Assembly: GCA_050084985.1 (NCBI GenBank)
Contig: JBITNC010000001.1
Span: 32,054,001-32,118,000, forward strand
Source: Nageia nagi
Lineage: Eukaryota > Pinophyta
Direction of reading: 5' to 3'
DNA length: 64,000 nucleotides
This document shows positions 35,330-47,499 of this stretch, one piece after another. Numbering within the stretch: the first letter of the stretch is position 1; each line of letters begins with the position of its first letter. A program made the translations under genes and the position numbers. The notes beneath the pieces were generated by a model that did not search any database, was not told where the DNA came from, and worked only from the letters and a program-made list of their open reading frames with translations.

Positions 35330-36460
35330 CTTTTGAGATGTGTGACTCAAGATGAATCCCATATAATTTTATATGAATTTCATTATAGATTCTCTGGAGG
35401 ACACTATAGTGGTCCTACTGCATTAGCAAAAATATTGCAAGTGAGATATTATTGGCCTACTATGTTTCAAACTTCATTTAATATAGCTTGATAGTGTAAT
35501 AACTATAGTAGATATATGGGAAAAAGAAGACAAGTTGCAATGCCTCTCAAACCTATGGCTGTTGATGAACCTTTCCAATAATGGGGTCTAGATTTCATTG
35601 GTGTTATTAACATTAATTCTTTAACAGGCCACAAGTTTATTTTGACTGCAATAGAACACTTCATAAGATGGTCAGAAGCCATGCCATGTAAAAGTGTAGA
35701 TCAAGAGGCAATAATAGAGATGAGTAAGAGATTAATCACTTGCTTTGGAATCCCATAGACTATTATATTAGATAATGGTCCTACATTTATAGGAGCTAAT
35801 TTATTAGAATTTATTACTACGTATGAGATCTACTAGTTTTTCTCTTCAAATTATTATCTACAAGGGAATGGGTTGGCTAAGTCAACGAATAAAAAATTAA
35901 CCTAGATCATCAAGAGAATAATTGAAGGAAATCCCAAGTAGTGGCATACAAAATTGGACTATGCATTATTGGATGATAGAATTAGTATAAAATATGATAT
36001 CAAAATATAACCCTATGCATTAGTCTATGGTAAAAGACCAATGTTGCCAATTCATCTTAAGTTACCTGCAATGAAAATCCTATAGGAGTTAGAAGACAAT
36101 GACTTTAAGCCACTGAAGGTAAGGTTCAATTAGTTGATAAAGCTTGAGGAAGATAGCAACAAAGCTTATTTTGATCTTCTAAAATAGACAAAATATTGTC
36201 ATAAAGTGGTCCAACAAGAAAAGTCTTCCCTAGTGAAGTTTGAAATGGGAAACATCATCTTGAAATGGGAAAAGGAAAGAGGAAAGATAGGAAACATCAA
36301 AAATTTGACTCCTTATGGAGGGGGCCCTATATCATCATTCAAGTTTTATGGAATAATGCATTCAAACTTCAAGATATTTTTGATTCCTAGGAATTACTGA
36401 TTCCAATGAATGGGATCTATCATAAGCATTATCGAGTATTAGGGTGATTTGATAACACTC
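35330..36460 (+). pseudogene. Integrase of element C
   Basis: Zinc-binding remnant FHYRFSGGHYSGPTALAKIL, YYWPTM, then the core: WGLDFIGVININSLTGHKFI, RWSEAMPCKSV, the second Asp in ILDNGPTFIG, and GNGLAKSTNK where the usual catalytic Glu of NGQAESTNK is Lys. The C-terminal part includes YALVYGKRPMLPIHLKLPAM and near the end LTPYGGGPI. Several stops. It would have had the DDE strand-transfer role. Confidence 0.88.
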
Positions 36461-37031
36461 GCTCAATTCTGTATAGTGTAAATAGTTGATCAATTAATAT
36501 TATGATTATTACCTTTAATACCTTTATTTTGTATATATTATTCTATATATGGTGTTTACAGTTAGTGCACTTCTCAAGGTTTAGCTAGTCATTAATGTTA
36601 GCATTTACTAAGCATGGTGGTAGTTAAGTTCAATGTTCATAAAGTTCTATGTTAGAAGATTAGCCTCCTAATGTAGGATTGCTTCATAAAACCACCCACA
36701 TCATACATCACCTACCATTTTGAAATTCAATGAGACTAAAATAAATACTATCCTAATGTCATCCCTCACATTATACTTTGGATGAATCTTGACATTTCAA
36801 ATTCAACAATTGCCATTAGTAGGTAATATTTGCAAACCTTAGGAAAATAAAACATAGTCCTTGACCTACTATTTTCTCACTTAGCATATTTTAGAGCCTA
36901 AGTTTTTGAGAGTTACAGAGGATATTATCTATAAAACTTTTGGTGTTGGGTGTGGGGAGTTTTAGGGCTTTATTTTATAAAGGTTGCAAAAAATTTCATG
37001 TTTACTTGAGCTAAAAAAATATTATTAAACA
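36461..37031. other. Spacer between integrase and the 3' ORF of element C
   Basis: About 570 bp of AT-rich DNA with no domain or convincing ORF and no LTR start. Confidence 0.4.
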
Positions 37032-37896
37032 TCATGTCAAGTATTAAGAAGACTATGGTGGCTTTGGAAGAGGGACTGGACACTAACTTGGTAATAATTC
37101 ATGAGGAGTATCTAGAGAATGCTCCTAGGATAAATTATAGGAAGCCAAGAGTTGTGAATCATATGGATACCTAGTGTGCTAATCCTGAGAGGTTATTGTT
37201 ACAACATAAGAGGCCAAAAGTTACATATAAAGGGAAGTTAAAGGCTAAAGGAAACAATGTTATGTTGTACCAAGGCATGGCATAGTTTGTGCCCTACGAA
37301 TCTTTCACTTATATAAAGCTCCTTATTTCCATTAAACTAAGACATAACCTATAGAGATATATTATCAAATCTTACAAGGAGCAGAATAAGGAGGAAAAAT
37401 AATCTAAGTACCAACTAGATATCTTTTTGGACCATTCTCCCATTTGCAATTGTCAATGCTTTCATGGTGCTAGTTGATTGAAGTGTGCATAAAGCTCAAG
37501 ACAAAAATTGATCTTAAAAAGGAAAATATCAATTTTTATCATTATAAAGATGGGATGATTGATTGGATTGACAAAAGTATAATGGGAATACCACCAAACT
37601 CCTTCAAAGCTACAACATTGCCTCCTTTGAGAAATCTTAAGACAAATAGGTCCTATAGGCATTAACAGTCATTCTGGGGTGGGTAACCCAAATTAAGGAA
37701 GATGAAGTCATGATGAGAAAGGTATATATTATTAAGGTACACATCTGCTATAATTTTCCACCTTCATCACAATGATGTTAGAAAAAATCTATTAAAATGA
37801 AAAATCTAATTTCTAGCACTCATCCTATTTATGGTGGATCATAGTCACCAAAATCTATTAGCTCTAATGGAAAGAGGACTCTAGATTATGTTAACT
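37032..37896 (+). pseudogene. 3' ORF of element C, first part
   Basis: Begins MSSIKKTMVALEEGLDTNLV at 37032 and continues NYRKPRVVNHMDT to the first stop. Later pieces include SPICNCQCFHGA and, in another frame, DLKKENINFYHYKDGMIDWI and PPLRNLKTNRSYRH (37474-37665). No match to a family is recognised. It ends where element D begins and probably resumes at 52210. Extra ORFs after integrase are known in plant Ty3 elements, some called env-like, but no membrane segment is seen in this part. Confidence 0.45.
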
Positions 37897-38679
37897 AAAT
37901 ATGTATTATTTGTGTCAATTTGATGTTGGCTTTCATATTTTCATGATGTAGGTAATAAGTCACTGTGAGATGAAAGTGCAATAGAAAAACCCTAAGGACC
38001 AAAGGTTAATTGGTGGTAGGAATGGAAAGGTTAGGAGGAGGAAAAGATTGGTGTAGGATCATTGATACACCCTAAAATACCCATCTTAGATCATGTAGCT
38101 ACATGGTAGGATTTTTAGGCATGAATGTTTATGATGATGAGTGCTACAATGTGTGTGTTTTTACTAATGCTTTTAAACCTATAAGATGACATGAACATTG
38201 CAGGAAAAAATATGTTTGACTCCCTATTGTATATTTTCAAATTTTGAATTTAAAAATAGAGGGAAAAAGGATATACCTTATTTAAATTGGAAATTTACTT
38301 AAGGTTAACAATGAATATTTTTAATAGGGTAAAAGTTAAAAATAAGTGCTTAGACTATTGCCACATGGGGTTAATAATGTAAACACTATTTAAGAGGAAT
38401 TTAATATTCAATGTTATTTTAGAAATATATATAATTATTAAGGAAATATTAGGGTAAGGAATATGTATTTTGTATTAATGTGTGAATTATAAAGTAAAAA
38501 TAATTCTAATACTATTTGAATAGAAACGTAGTCTAACTTAGGTTAAATGTTTTAAAATATGACTTGAACTCATAATAGCCACTTTAGAATTAAAAATAAT
38601 ATTATTTTTATCTCTAACCCCTTAGTGGAGATAAAGTAGGAACATGAAGTAAATTTGGCCATTTTCCTACCCTTAAGGC

Positions 38680-38687
38680 TATAAATA
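38680..38687 (+). promoter_or_regulatory. TATA box in the 5' LTR of D
   Basis: TATAAATA in the context GGCTATAAATATGG, conserved at the equivalent place in the 3' LTR (48669). It lies about 0.9 kb into the LTR. Confidence 0.6.
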
Positions 38688-41245
38688 TGGAGGAACCAAG
38701 AAAATCAAGCTACCAAGCACCCAAGCCAAGTAAGATTATTGGATTCTATGGAAAAAGTGTCTTCTTCTTCCCTCTTACAAATTAGGTGCTTTCCCGAGAT
38801 ATCTCTTGCTTAAGAATTTTAATTCTAGTTGATATTTTATGGATTTTGATTTCTTGGGCATGATTTTTAAAAGGTTTATGAAAAATAATTTTAGTATTTA
38901 TGCTATTGTCTTACTTGTGGACATTTAGTAATGATCAAATTTTAAATTAAGTGAATGTTTCTCCTTTTCAATAATGTTGGATGGTGTGCCAAATATAGTA
39001 TTATTTAATACCATTCTATCAAAATTATCTTTATGAATCTTTTTTTCATTAAACTTTGGTAAGTTACCAATCCTATATGTTGCTCCCAATAGGCTTCCAT
39101 TACTCCCTGAGCCTCTTATGTTGATTATCAAATGATCCCTAGATTTTTTGTTTTCTTTCCATGGCCTATGCATTTGACTAGTCAGTATCAATACCATACA
39201 AATGATGGAGAACCAACCAGCATCCACTCTACATTGGATCTCCATACTCTTCTCTATAATATGGTTTTCATGATCCTCCACCTCTACTAGTACTCAAACC
39301 ATTCATTCATGGTCCATGAAGAAGCTCAATGATCTAAGGATGGAAATGGTGAATCTACAACGAGATCGAATATGGATTAATGAATCATTTGCTATAAAAT
39401 GGAATGACTTGTAATTAGGACCCATTAATGAATTAATGGGGTTAAACTTATACTTAAGGATCTTTTGTAATTATTTTTCCCCTATGTATTAGCTTTGAGC
39501 TTGTAAAATTTAACTTATGATATTATATTAATTGGATGATTGTTTAAATCTTGTGATCAAATGAGTTTCCTTAAGTAGCTTATAATTGACATCATGGCTT
39601 GATTAATGCTTATAATATCAATGGATTTATGATGTAATTAAATAAAGTTAAATGATACCATGATATGAAATAAATATGGTATATGGATTTAAAAATATTA
39701 TTTGATTATTATAAATTAATGAGGATTGAATAATATTATTGATCAAATATATTATATTTAAATGATCAATATGGATAATAACCCTAAAGAAAATCCAATT
39801 CTATCCCAACTAATTAGAAAATATCCCAAGAATATTTAGGACCAAATTTAGGTTTGGAATCAAATGGGAAATGGTGGGGATCCTTGGGATCAAAATGGGA
39901 ATAAATGGGATCTCATGGAAATTAATGGGATAGTTTGGGATCATATGGGAACCATGTTGGGAAGCTTGGGTAGTCAAACAACGTTGATATAAACTTTGAT
40001 TAGTAAGATACATTAATCAAATATAAAAAGGTAAAACTTAGTTTAAACCTAACTTAGGCTTTGGATTCTATCATAAATTAGACCAATAAAGTAAATGAGG
40101 TCCATAGGGAATCTTGAGGGAATGATCGGACCAAAAGGGAAATTTTTGGATGAATTCAATAATGCAAGAATATGGTGAATAACCATCACCAAATAAACCT
40201 ACACTAAAAAATTATAAGTCAAAATAATATTCCTTATGTGAGGACCACTTCGCATTTCCTTTATAGAAACAATGGACTAGATCCTACCTCACGACTTGTT
40301 ACCTTACTTATGCATGGGAACCTTTAAAAATGTAGATCCATATACACTATATGATATGTATGGGACAATTAGAGCAATGTGACTTCCTATGCAAGCCTAT
40401 AACCAATACTTCTTATGTATGCCTCTTGGGAAAAGATTAATAATGCTAACCTTAGGTTAGAACTTGGAAATTACACCATATACAATGTAATCAATTATTA
40501 TGCATCATGTCTTATACCATCATCACTATTTATGATCATTATTTAAAATTTATTAGGATATAGGTGGTTTTTATTTTTCAACACATTTAATAGTAAATTA
40601 AATCTCCCCACATTATGGGAATGGGGACATTGGATCACATGGTGGGCTTAGCCAATAGTTATGGGCAAGCTAGTGACTCATATCCTCTAACAGGTGTGTC
40701 ATGTGGAAATAGCAATTAGAAAATCTATGATTACTAGGTGAGGGTAACTAGTATTCATATCACTTTTATATAGTAGATATTGGTATAACAATTATTCCAT
40801 AGGATATGCTACCCACTCATATGGAAGCTTTCCTAGGATAAGTTATCTACTTCTATTAGATGGAAAGTTATCATTGGATGACAATGTTAACTTAGTGGAA
40901 GTGCGATATCTTGGGTGGTATGGGCCTCAAGTAGAAAACCACTACATCATGGCTAGAAATCTTATTGCACATGTGATGTAGAATAGGAATGGTGGGATCA
41001 CCTTTAAGGTATCTCTTGAATAGGATGAGTGTTGATAAGTTAACACTAGTGTAGATTCCTACATTGAAATTCTTGAAATAGGGTCCGGGGTATTCTAATT
41101 ATTATCCTAAGTTCACCTAAATGTCCCCGGAGCCATTCCGGAATAAATAAACAGCCGGAGTCAGTGAATAAAGCCCTCCGGAATGAAAAGAAGAGGTCGC
41201 GGAGAAAAGATAGTCATATTTTGGCGAAGACCGAATTCCGGAACA

Positions 41246-41910
41246 AGATGACGTCTGCAAGGAGTAACTTCGTATCCGGAGCCTTCGGGTAAAGCATTCC
41301 GGAAAAATAAGAAGGTGACATCAGCAAGGATGGACGAGGTTCACAATTGCAAAGGACTCCGGAGTCCGGAGGAGATGACGCCAGCAAGTAGTGACTTAGT
41401 AGCCGGAGCCATAAAGGAAAACATTCCGGAGGAAAGAAAGATGACGTCACAGGTGAAACGACGTTCGCATTTTGATGGAACCGGAGTCCGGAGATGACGA
41501 GTCATCAAAGGTAACTAGAAGGCCCGGAATCTGTACATGGAGCATTCCGGACATATGAAGGCGATGTCACAGGTAGAACAGTGTTCATATCTTGCAGGAA
41601 ATCAGACTCCGGAAGCAATGAAGTCTACACCGTCTTATCCGGAAGGCGAAGCGTTCCGGAGGTCCGGAAATGACGTCACATGGAAAGGCAAAGTCTACAT
41701 CCGGAAGGGAAACCGGAGCCCGGAACAGATGACATCAGCAAAAAGAAGATTAGTATCCGGAACCAGCGAGCGAGAAATTCCGGAGATTCAAAGGTGATGT
41801 CACAAGGAGATATAAAGTTTACAATCATAAAGCAAACCGGAGCCCGGAATGGATGACATCATCAAGGAGTGACTTAGTGTCCGGAGCCAATGGAATGAAG
41901 AATTCCGGAG
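41246..41910 (+). repeat. ~120 bp tandem repeats with TGACGTCA and CCGGA motifs
   Basis: Six units starting near 41246, 41372, 41494, 41610, 41727 and 41852 (spacing 116-126 bp). Each has a GATGACGTC-like start, an AGTGACTTAGTA-like centre, and CCGGAGCC then ATTCCGGA. ATGACGTCAC occurs exactly at about 41440 and 41669. TGACG/ACGT is a known bZIP (as-1, hex) binding core. The array lies upstream of the TATA box, in the U3 position. Confidence 0.85.
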
Positions 41911-42224
41911 ACTTGAAGCTGACGTCAGGTGAAGGGGAAAAGATTAACATTTGGAATTAAGACCACGTCAAGAGGAAAACAGGCCCGCAACGAAAGATCA
42001 AAGAGTCAGAGTCGGAGAATTGAACATCCCGGGAGAGAGAGAGAGAAGTCTGCAAAATTCCAGAGCGCCATCATCAAGGGAATCGAATTATCAGCAATCT
42101 GCCCCATTTTGTAACAGTCGGCCAAGTGTCATATGTAGTTGATAGCAGTTCAAGAAGGCCGGAATCTTGCGGCCGTTTTTGTAAACGTTTCCGTTCTGTA
42201 ACCTTGTAACTGTTGTTAATACAG

Positions 42225-42234
42225 TATAAATATA
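42225..42234 (+). promoter_or_regulatory. TATA box of solo LTR E
   Basis: TATAAATATA, about 1.2 kb into the LTR and downstream of the repeat array. R would begin about 30 bp downstream. Confidence 0.65.
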
Positions 42235-43094
42235 TGAAAATAAAGAGAAACTGGGGTCGGAAGCCTAGTATTGCCCTTTTCATTTGTTCTTGAAGACCTG
42301 TAGCTTCAGTCCGGTACTATGAAACCATCTTGACCTTTCTTGTCTAGCACTCGTAATTGTTATTCTTAATTTGGTTACATTGTGGCAGCTTAGCTTGTTT
42401 CCTGAGTAATAGTTGCGGGTTGCTAGTATAACTGTGTCTGCTACATGGTAGAGTAGAAGCTGGGGAGCTATTCAGAGAGTGAGGACTTGTTCTGTGGCTG
42501 CGACACTAGATTCAGGCCAAGGTTTCGCACACTGCGAAAGCCCGCGCTGAACTAGTGATCTACCCCTTTGCTTTCTCTCTCGTTACCCTATCCTTTTATC
42601 CCTTTCCTGTTACTCTATCCTTTTATCCCTTTCCTGTTACTCTCATCCTTTTGCTTACATTCCTCGCACCCTGTCCTTTTTATTTCCTCTCTTGTTACCC
42701 TTACTCTTTTGCTTTAATCTCTCGCACTCTGTTCTTTTTATCTCTTTCCAGTTACTTTTTCTATACCCAATGGATAAGGAACCGGCCTTCTCCGGAGATC
42801 AGGCTGCGTCCTACAGTCTGTTCGTGAACTACTTTGGTTAAGATTGTTCCAGGCGCACATATTACACAATCTCAATCAACAACTAGAAAATTGATCACGA
42901 TTGGTCATTTTGGTACTTGGTCGATCTTTCCATGTGAGTGTTGAACTAGCTACTAATGTTAACAATCTCATGTGGGATCTTATAGTCCATTAATAAAACA
43001 CTTAAGTATTAAATACTTGAGTATTAAATTAAATATAAAAATTAGGTCTTAAATTTAGTTTTTTGGTTTATGGTAATAGGTGGATGCATTACAA

Positions 43095-43107
43095 TAGTAT
43101 CAAAGAG
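43095..43107 (+). promoter_or_regulatory. Primer-binding site of element D
   Basis: TAGTATCAAAGAG, one base after the LTR end. It matches 10 of 12 positions of the initiator-methionine tRNA site TGGTATCAGAGC; both mismatches are G to A. Confidence 0.75.
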
Positions 43108-43171
43108 TCAAATTCAAACCCTTGGGCCTATGGTCCATGATCATTTTTCTATAAGAGTTTAGGAATTCAAG

Positions 43172-44560
43172 ATGAGTATGCATGAGTCTAATAACAATAC
43201 CATTTGGTGGACTCAAATTATGGCACTCCCAAGATGTGTGACTAGATTTTTAGGCAACCTATAATAAGGTGTTGCAAATAACCTTCCTATAAATGCCAAT
43301 ACCAATGCTAGGGAAAATAGAAAATTGTAAAGGGCTATAGTGCTACAAATGGAATAATGAGGAATGCCAATTAAAGAGTTCCTACAAATAATACTGAGAT
43401 TTCTTCTAATCATTCCACTCAAAACAATAGAGGAGAAGAAGCCATCAAAAGGCTCCAAGAGCAAGTGGGATTTCAATAAGAATTAATAAACAATCTACTG
43501 AATTAGAGAGTTGACCCTTTGGGACAAGAATATGTTCCAATCATTCTACCATAAGCAAGATTGGATGGACTAGAAAACCAAATTCAAGAAAGGATCAAGC
43601 AATAACTTGCAATTGATATGAAGAAAGCCCAAATACCTAAGTTTAATGGTAATAAAGAAGGTAAGCATGCATAAGTGTGGTTAGAGGAAGCTAAAACATA
43701 CTTCTCAATGAAAAACTTGTTACCAAAAACCAAGACAATGTGGGCTACTTATAATTTTTAAGACATTGCTCTCAAATGGTGGAATGCCTACAAGGTTGAG
43801 AATAGAGTTCATTATTTGAAGTGGCTAGAATTTGTGGAATCATTTCAAAAAAGATTTATTCCTTAGGTCTATTTTGATAGGAAATATTAGAAATATTATA
43901 CACTTTAACAAGGATCCATCACTGTGCAGAGCTATCATCATTGGTTCATAAAACTTCTCAAGTACATCCCAAAAGGTAAAAATCACATGAAGGTATACAG
44001 ATTCCTTGTGGGGTTGGATCCCAAAATCAAGATTATGGTCAACATACTAAACCCTAAAACATTGAAATAATCATATGATATAGCCAAGAGAGAGGAAATT
44101 AACTTAGGTATTAAAAAGACCTTTGTAAACTATTTTTTGGATGAAAAAGATAAGGAACCTTTCGAGAAGAATAAAGGTGCTTAGCAATAGGCTCCATACA
44201 ATAGCAATAGGAAGGCTGTCTAGAATCATAAAGATGGAAATATTCATTAATTTGAGAAGAAATAATCTAGGAATAAGGGTTTAAAAATAAAGGGCTTTCA
44301 AAAGAAGAATCAGCAGTTCAAAAGGCAAAATGGAACCATTGGAACAAAAATCAAGGATTGAAGAACCAAAGCTAAGCATTTCCCAAGCAAAGAAATAATC
44401 AGTATGTGCCTAAGGATAACACCTTAGAATAAAAGATAGCTCCTTGTGATGGATGTTGGAACTATGGTGGAGGGCATTATGTAAGTTAGTGCCATCTAAA
44501 GGTAGAACCACGTAAAGACCATCAAATTTTTATAGCTACTAGATTGGGACAGACCTAAGG
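43172..44560 (+). pseudogene. Gag of element D
   Basis: An ATG at 43172 gives MSMHESNNNTIWWTQIMALP. The gag domain lies at about 43650-44110: VWLEEAKTYFSMKNLLPK, ALKWWNAYKVENRVHYLKWL, EFVESFQKRFIP and KNHMKVYRFLVGLDPKIKIM. A zinc knuckle follows near 44450-44490, read as CWNYGGGHYVS-C, where the second Cys of CxxC is Tyr and a stop replaces one residue. Many stops, but the core stays in one frame for long stretches. Confidence 0.85.
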
Positions 44561-44599
44561 ACAAGCTACACCTCTCCAGATCTTGTGTAAAATTTTTGA

Positions 44600-44860
44600 A
44601 AAATCTTTTTAATTTTTGATAGACTATGGTACAATAGATATTTTTTTTTCAAATTCTTTAGCTAAAGACATGTTAAAGGCACCAAATATTTTGACAAATG
44701 GATGGTAAGTAGAGTTTAGATCTAGCCAAAAGTATCCAGTAAAATAATGCTTTAGGAATGTTGAGATCAAGTTACCCAAAGGATTTATTGTATGGGATTT
44801 GTACATGATTTCCTTAGCCTCCTATGATATTATCTTAGGAATGGATTGGTTGATGGTACA
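44600..44860 (+). pseudogene. Aspartic protease of element D
   Basis: The active-site region reads LIDYGTIDIFFSNSLAKDML (near 44620), with DYG instead of DSG. Later ASYDIILGMDWLMVHKALIN (about 44820-44880) is the conserved second half of Ty3 proteases (D-VILGMDWL). Followed directly by the RT N-terminal region. One or more frame changes. Confidence 0.8.
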
Positions 44861-45049
44861 TAAAGCCTTGATCAATTTTAGGAGAGATGGGTAGAATACA
44901 TTGATGTATCTCAAAATTGATACATGGTGTTTAGTGATAAGGACCATTTGAGCCTTACTTGATCACCACCATGTAAATGAGAGGAAGTATTAGAAAGAGG
45001 GAAATGATCTATTAAACTAAGGTCAAACAATTGGAACAAGAGGATAAAG

Positions 45050-45800
45050 AGGTGGAACTATTAAATAAGTATCCTATGTTGAGAGAATATAAAGATGTAT
45101 TTCCTAAGGAACTACCTGATCTACCCCTAAAATGAGAGTTTGACTTCTCGATAGATCTAGTACCAGGAGATAAACCTATCTCTAGAACCCCCTTAATAAT
45201 GAACACCATTGAGATACATGAATTAAATGTGCAATTATAAGATTTATTGGAGAAAGGGTTGATAAATCCTAGCATATCACCTTGGGGTGATCCTGTATTG
45301 TTTTTCAAAAAGAAGGATGGAACTTTGAGATTATGTATTGATTATAGGATGTTGAACAAGGTCACCATCAAAAATAGGTACCCTCTACCTAGAAATTAAT
45401 GACTTATTTGACCAGGTTAAGGATGCTATTATCTTTTCCAAGATAGATATGAGATTGAGATACCACCAGTTGAGAATAAAAGAATTAGATACCCATAAGA
45501 CATCCTTCAAGACTAGATATGGACATTGTGAGTTTGTGGTCTTACCATTTGGGCTAATGAATGCTCCTACAACATTCATGAATCTAATGAAAAATATTTA
45601 CCAAAAATACTTAGACAAATTTGTGTTATTCTTTCTAGATGATATCATTATATACTCAAGGAATGAGGAGGAACATAACCATAATTTGAGATTAGCCTTA
45701 GAGGTTTTGAGATGAAATAAGCTATATGTTAAATTATCTAAGTGTAACTTCTATGTTTCCCGCATTCAATGTCTATATCACATTATTTCTACTATTAAAT
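45050..45800 (+). pseudogene. Reverse transcriptase of element D
   Basis: Blocks: [56 protein letters not shown], the first Asp in [39 protein letters not shown] and the catalytic [15 protein letters not shown] (Asp pair at 45638-45643, intact). The piece 45449-45715 is open; a stop at 45715 and indels around 45390 break the rest. The single-RNase H pol and these blocks are typical of chromoviruses. Confidence 0.93.
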
Positions 45801-46240
45801 CTTAGTTGATCTTAATAAGGTAGAAGCAATAATGAGTTGGCCTACACCAATAAATGTGATTGAGGTGAGAAGTTTTATGGGATTATCTAGGTACTATAGA
45901 AGATTTTTCAAAAATTTCTCAAATATAGTCAATCTAATCACTGGTTTATAGAAAAAATAAAGTGTTTAAGTGGATTGAGAAGTGTGAAAAGGCTTTTGAA
46001 ACTCTAAAAGAAAATCTTACCATAGCACTAGTTCTCACTATTCTTGACCTAGACAGTGATTTTGTAGTATGTACAAATGCATACTAGATTTTAAGTACAT
46101 GTTCACTTAGCCATACTTAAATGCTAGACAAAGGTAATGGATGGAGTTCCTCAAAGAATATGATTTTGGTATTGAGTACATCAAGGAAAAAGAAAATGAA
46201 GTGGTAAATGCACTAAGTCAGAGAAGACATGTAATTGCCA
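45800..46240 (+). pseudogene. RT thumb and shortened RNase H of element D
   Basis: [20 protein letters not shown] and [16 protein letters not shown] precede the RNase H. The domain starts ALVLTILDLDSDFVVCTNAY (catalytic Asp position altered to Asn) and jumps within about 40 bp to PYLNARQR-WMEFLKEYDFGI and KEKENEVVNALSQRRH. About 60-70 central residues that a full RNase H would have are missing, so this is an internal deletion rather than mere decay. Confidence 0.82.
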
Positions 46241-47400
46241 TGACAAGAAGCCAATTCGACTTGTTTGATCAAGTAAGAATTTTGCAACAAGAGGATCTAT
46301 ACTACAAATCCATTAGGAAAATGATAGAGAAAGGTAATCCTACATCCTAGGAATTTAGTGAAAAAGATGAAATTTTGTAATTTTAGGGATAGATTAGTCA
46401 TCCATAAAAAGAATATTTAAGAAACTTAATCTTGCAAGAATCCCATCATCCTTTGTATGTAGCACATATAGGAGGTACAAAGATGAGAGAAGACTTGAAA
46501 CATAAATTTTATTGGGATGAAATGAAAAGGAACATAGTAGATTTTGTGGTAATATGCTTGGAATGTTAAAAAGTGAAAGCAAAACATCAGCATCCAAGTG
46601 GATATTTATATCCCCATGATATTTCAACATAGAAATGGCAGGTGATTTTGATGGATTTCATAGTTGGTTTGTTGAAAACTAGATTTCATCATGATTCAAT
46701 ATTGATTATGGTTGATAAGTTAACTAAGGTTACACACTTTATACCTAGTAACACCATAGATGATGCCCCTACTTTTTCACATGAAATCTTCAAATTGCAT
46801 GGATTTCCTAAGGTGATCATCTCAGATAGGGATTTTTAGTTCACCTTCATATTTTGGAAATCATTACATAAGCCATTGGGTATGAAATTAAATATGAACT
46901 TAGCATATCACCCTAAGATAGATGGGTAGAGTGAACATGTGAATAGAGTCCTCAAGGACATGCTTATAATATACTATATGGAACAAAAGATCAAATGGAA
47001 AGATTATCTTTATTTGGTTGACTTTGCATATAATAATGGCTATCATTCATCTTTAGGAATGACTCTTTTTGAAGCACTATATGGAAAGAGTTGTAGAAAT
47101 CCTTTAACTTAGAATAATTGAGAGAATCAGGTGATGATCCAACCAAAAATGCTAAATAAATGGAGGAGAAACTAAGGTCCATTTGATGAAAGTTGAAGGA
47201 ATCCACTAATCAAAAAAAGAGTTATGCCAATCGTATGATAAATCCTTGAGAATTTTATGTGGTTGATAATGTATTTTTATGATTACAAACCATTAAAAGT
47301 TCTATAAAGTCTATGAAATTAGATCCTTGGTTTGTTGGTCCTTTTAAGATTGTAGAAAAAAAGAGTCCAATTGCCTACAAACTTACCTTGCCACCACGTT
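46240..47400 (+). pseudogene. Integrase of element D
   Basis: Zinc region: HHPLYVAHIGGTKMREDLKH, FYWDEMKRNIVDFVVICLEC. Core: LMDFIVGLLKTRFHHDSILI (first Asp near 46653), VIISDRDF (second Asp near 46828), YHPKIDG-SEHVNRVLKDML (catalytic Glu near 46933), then FEALYGKSCRNPL. All three catalytic residues are visible. The C-terminal part up to PFKIVEKKSPIAYKLTLPP (about 47340-47395) is present with frame changes. Stops occur at several places. Confidence 0.9.
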
Positions 47401-47499
47401 TTTCCAAAATGCATGATGTCTTTCATGTCTCTTTTTATGAAAGTATGTTGTTGACCCCTCCCATGTATTAGATTTATCAAATTTGTAGATGTTGGACCC

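Larger units (their letters stand above)
41030..42881 (+). mobile_element. Solo LTR E, probably Copia-type, nested in LTR D
   Basis: Interrupts the alignment between the two D LTRs. It starts TGTTGATAAG and ends CAATCAACA, giving seven-base inverted ends TGTTGAT/ATCAACA. No internal domain is present, so it is a solo LTR left by recombination. The flanks are ATGAG and ACTAG, not an exact duplication. Unlike its surroundings it has many CpG dinucleotides. It holds a six-copy repeat array (41246-41910), a TATA box (42225) and a pyrimidine-rich 3' part (about 42560-42760). Copia type is inferred from the TGTTG start and TATA position. Confidence 0.85.
37897..43093 (+). mobile_element. 5' LTR of element D, with nested solo LTR
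   Basis: Aligns with 47883-52209. Homology is clear from about 37897, so ~100 bp of the LTR start are missing or diverged. It ends GCATTACA at 43093, just before the PBS. Compared with the 3' LTR it lacks ~930 bp (the equivalent of 49255-50190) and has gained the 1852 bp solo LTR at 41030-42881. Confidence 0.87.

Noticed and set aside
38925-39281. Minus-strand ORF of 118 codons
   Set aside because: Lies inside the LTR of element D and is not conserved as an ORF in the other LTR; chance frame.
41214-42142. Several overlapping ORFs of 60-90 codons on both strands
   Set aside because: All fall in the ~120 bp repeat array and flanks of solo LTR E; repeat-driven open frames.
42555-42827. Hydrophobic ORF of 90 codons
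   Set aside because: Pyrimidine-rich 3' part of LTR E with repeated CCTTTTATCCCTTTCC-like words; low complexity, not a protein.
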